A DNA stretch of 8,832 nt from Candidatus Rifleibacteriota bacterium (GTDB lineage: Bacteria; Riflebacteria; Ozemobacteria; Ozemobacterales; Ozemobacteraceae), in the NCBI GenBank assembly GCA_017526725.1, contig JAFXRA010000060.1, forward strand, positions 1 through 8,832, written 5' to 3'. This document shows, one piece after another, positions 7,491-8,832 of the stretch; position 1 is the first letter of the stretch; every line of letters begins with the position of its first letter. Under the pieces are notes generated by a model, which saw nothing but the letters and a program-made list of their open reading frames with translations, searched no databases and had not been told where the DNA came from. A program made the position numbers and the translations under genes.

Positions 7491-7651
7491 TGGTCATCTC
7501 CTTATATCAATTCATCAGATGGACTACTATATATTACTAAATATATTTATTTCACATGATAGTTTATTGCATGAAATATGCTATTTATATGACAAATTAG
7601 ATTGAATAAAAACGAAAAAACATTCATCAAGCTATTAAGAGGACTTTTGCT
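7491..7651. other. Intergenic stretch before the DUF1016 gene
   Basis: These 161 AT-rich bases separate the lipoprotein stop from the nuclease start. Just behind the lipoprotein stop the minus strand can form a weak, imperfect stem (AGC...GCT around AAG-TCCT-CTT, about 7632-7649). A T6 run and a T5 run lie about 9 bases further on, a poor terminator candidate. Several AT-rich boxes could serve as a -10 and TTGTCA (7590-7595) as a -35, but no pair has good spacing. The 161-base gap makes a separate promoter for the DUF1016 gene likely. I cannot place it. Confidence 0.35.
7498..7503 (-). promoter_or_regulatory. Ribosome-binding site that decides the DUF1016 start
   Basis: On the minus strand AAGGAG is followed by ATGACCAATGACC. 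The first ATG (7497-7495) touches the Shine-Dalgarno site with no spacer and opens an out-of-frame peptide of only nine codons. The second ATG (7490-7488) lies 7 bases away and is in frame with the nuclease. The spacing therefore selects 7490. Confidence 0.7.
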
Positions 7652-8496
7652 TTATTCAATAGGAACTAGAGCAACCCTAAAACCAACAAATTGATCATAA
7701 CTTTTAGGGTCGTTGTGATAACGAAGAGCAGAACGACATCCTATAGCAATAAAATTACACCCACCGCCACGAGTGACACGGTCAGTGCCAGTATTTGCAC
7801 CTTTAGGGTCTTTTGCTTTTTCATTTGGGTATTCCCCATATAAATCTAGGCACAATTCCCAAACATTACCATGCATATCATAAATACCCCAATTATTTGG
7901 CTTCTTCTGCCCAACAATATGCGTAGTAGCACTAGCATTTTTATCATACCAAGCAACTTCATCAAGATTTGGACAAACGCCATCAGAAGTTGTAAGATTT
8001 TTACCATTGTTTAAAGCAGTATTTGTTCCTGCTCTACAGGCATATTCCCATTGAGCTTCTGTTGGTAAATCAAATTTATAACCCTGTGGAAGAACATTTA
8101 AATATTTCAAATTCAGATTTTCGCAAAAATTTTTAGCATCATCATAAGTAACAGATTCTACTGGATTATTAGCACAAATAAATTTTGACGGATTTTTCCC
8201 CATTAAAGCAACGTATTGACTTTGAGTTACTTCATACTTACCAATATAGAATGGTTTGCTAATTGTGACTAAATGTAATTTTTCTTCATACTCAAATCCA
8301 TACCATTTTTTATGCGAATTACCAATCATGTTTTTAATAGAGTATATTCTTCTAGGGGACTTCCCATCATGAAACTACCCGATGGACATTTAACCATTTC
8401 AAGGTTTATTTCTTTGATAACAAATGTTTCATTAGAACTACAACCCGTAGATACTACTAAGGCTAATAAACAAATAATTAATTGAACATATTTCAT
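7652..8496 (-). CDS. FGE-sulfatase-fold lipoprotein, broken by a one-base frameshift
   Basis: The true start is the ATG at 8496-8494, with GGAG (8505-8508) 8 bases upstream. It gives a lipoprotein-type signal peptide (MKYVQLIICLLALVVSTGC, Cys19) and then the start of an FGE-sulfatase domain, VKCPSGSFMMGSP (35-47). The frame runs into TGA at 8328-8326 after 56 codons. The rest of the same domain continues in the -1 frame: KPFYIGKYEVTQSQY, PVESVTYDDAKNFCE, FDLPTEAQWEYACRAG, GIYDMHGNVWELCLDLYG, TRGGGCNF, CRSALR and VGFRVALVPIE. Restoring one base, for example in the A5 run at 8331-8335, would give one protein of 281 residues, a normal length. An ATG at 8329 starts the second part but cuts the domain and has no good ribosome-binding site. 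The classical FGE cysteine pair near the C-terminus is not recognisable, so this is probably a surface-exposed, non-sulfatase-activating member. It may be a pseudogene, a sequencing error or a slippage-dependent gene. Confidence 0.85.
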
Positions 8497-8504
8497 TATT
8501 TTTA

Positions 8505-8508
8505 CTCC
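8505..8508 (-). promoter_or_regulatory. Ribosome-binding site of the lipoprotein gene
   Basis: TTTGGAGTA on the minus strand places GGAG 8 bases before the ATG at 8496. It lies in the 20-base gap behind the protease stop codon, so the two genes are tightly coupled. It is the main evidence that translation begins at 8496 and not at 8329. Confidence 0.65.
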
Positions 8509-8516
8509 AAATTTGA

Positions 8517-8832
8517 TTACAAAGTTTCTTTTCCTCGTCTGATTTGACTTATTACACCATCAGAGAACGAAAAATCTAAGCCTTTCGGACTTCCCAGAAC
8601 ATAGGCTGGAGTTCCTGGAGTTGGCATATTAGCTTGTAACTCTAATAGAGTAGAATTCTTTGAAGAAGCTTTCAATAAAGCAATATCCTTTTCCTCTGAA
8701 TAATCTATTATTCCTTCGATAGAAACAATATCTCCTTTACTAGTTTTTGCAGTTATGTTCGTAGCACCTTCCACAACATGATAGCAGGTTACTATTATAT
8801 CTGGTTCTAATGCATAAAATCCTGTTCCAATA
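8517..8832 (-). CDS. Trypsin-like (S1C-type) serine protease domain, 5'-partial, lacking the catalytic serine
   Basis: The frame is open from the window edge (first full codon at 8831) to TAA at 8519-8517, giving 104 visible residues. The GTG at 8774 is an internal valine codon, since similarity continues before it. The visible part has the DegP/trypsin-like pattern: IGTGFYALEPDIIVTCYHVVEGA with the catalytic His at visible residue 18, then KDIALLKASS with the catalytic Asp at residue 49, then YVLGSPKGLDFSFSDGVISQI. In the family, the GNSGGP motif with the nucleophilic Ser follows about 15-25 residues later. Here the protein stops at RRGKETL. The next bases are the ribosome-binding site and ATG of the lipoprotein gene, so the missing part is not in another frame. 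The product would be a truncated, probably inactive protease or a non-catalytic domain. Export cannot be judged because the N-terminus is outside the window. It is co-directional with the lipoprotein gene, with a gap of 20 bases. Confidence 0.8.
   Translation of the reverse strand, partial: IGTGFYALEPDIIVTCYHVVEGATNITAKTSKGDIVSIEGIIDYSEEKDIALLKASSKNSTLLELQANMPTPGTPAYVLGSPKGLDFSFSDGVISQIRRGKETL

Noticed and set aside
7652..8329. Complete 225-residue protein starting at 8329
   Set aside because: The start cuts an FGE-type domain and lacks a good ribosome-binding site. The missing signal peptide and first domain block are found directly upstream in another frame.
8331..8340. Classical -1 programmed frameshift heptamer in the lipoprotein gene
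   Set aside because: TTA-AAA-ACA does not follow the X-XXY-YYZ pattern, and I found no clear downstream stimulatory hairpin. Simple mutation or a sequence error is more likely, although low-level slippage on A5 is possible.
8517..8774. Complete 85-residue protein starting with GTG at 8774
   Set aside because: Protease similarity, including the catalytic His region, continues upstream of that GTG to the window edge.

Overview
The window is AT-rich bacterial DNA with good Shine-Dalgarno sites (AAGGTGA, AAGGAG, GGAG) and the standard genetic code. A lipoprotein-type signal peptide points to a Gram-negative (diderm) cell envelope. The mix of genes (a DUF4011 helicase, a YhcG/DUF1016 nuclease, a KAP-type fragment, an FGE-fold lipoprotein and a trypsin-like protein) looks like an accessory or defence-type island, perhaps from a gut or host-associated lineage. 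The phylum cannot be fixed from the sequence. Base composition is uneven: the large helicase gene is visibly richer in G+C than the unknown gene before it and the 231-residue gene after it, which suggests modules of different origin.

Plus strand, 1-5505: the 3' part of an unrecognised gene (open from the window edge to 639) is followed after 47 bases by a 1590-residue protein. That protein is a superfamily 1 helicase with an N-terminal DUF4011 region, a C-terminal Vsr-like nuclease domain and two DUF3320-like winged-helix units. This domain order matches the anti-phage type that I recall as hhe (DUF4011-helicase-Vsr-DUF3320). The unit closes with a strong intrinsic terminator that should also work on the opposite strand.

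5506-5722: a gene-free stretch holding an AT-rich hairpin, a TTGGCA box, two further hairpins and an AAAAGGAG ribosome-binding site. That site sits ahead of a 25-codon frame that begins with ATA instead of ATG. It looks like a transcription/translation leader whose gene was lost.

Minus strand, 8832-5723, in order of transcription: a trypsin-like serine protease domain (5' end beyond the window) that stops before the catalytic serine; 20 bases later an FGE-fold lipoprotein gene broken by a one-base frameshift, whose true start is at 8496 and not at 8329; after 161 bases an intact DUF1016/YhcG PDDEXK nuclease; and 46 bases later a 231-residue protein resembling only the C-terminal part of KAP-family P-loop NTPases. 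The first two look like a decaying envelope module. The last two look like remnants or cargo of a defence island that converges on the helicase unit.

The most interesting candidate system is the helicase-nuclease together with the unrecognised gene directly upstream. The most solid unexpected observations are the frameshift in the lipoprotein gene and the serine-less protease.
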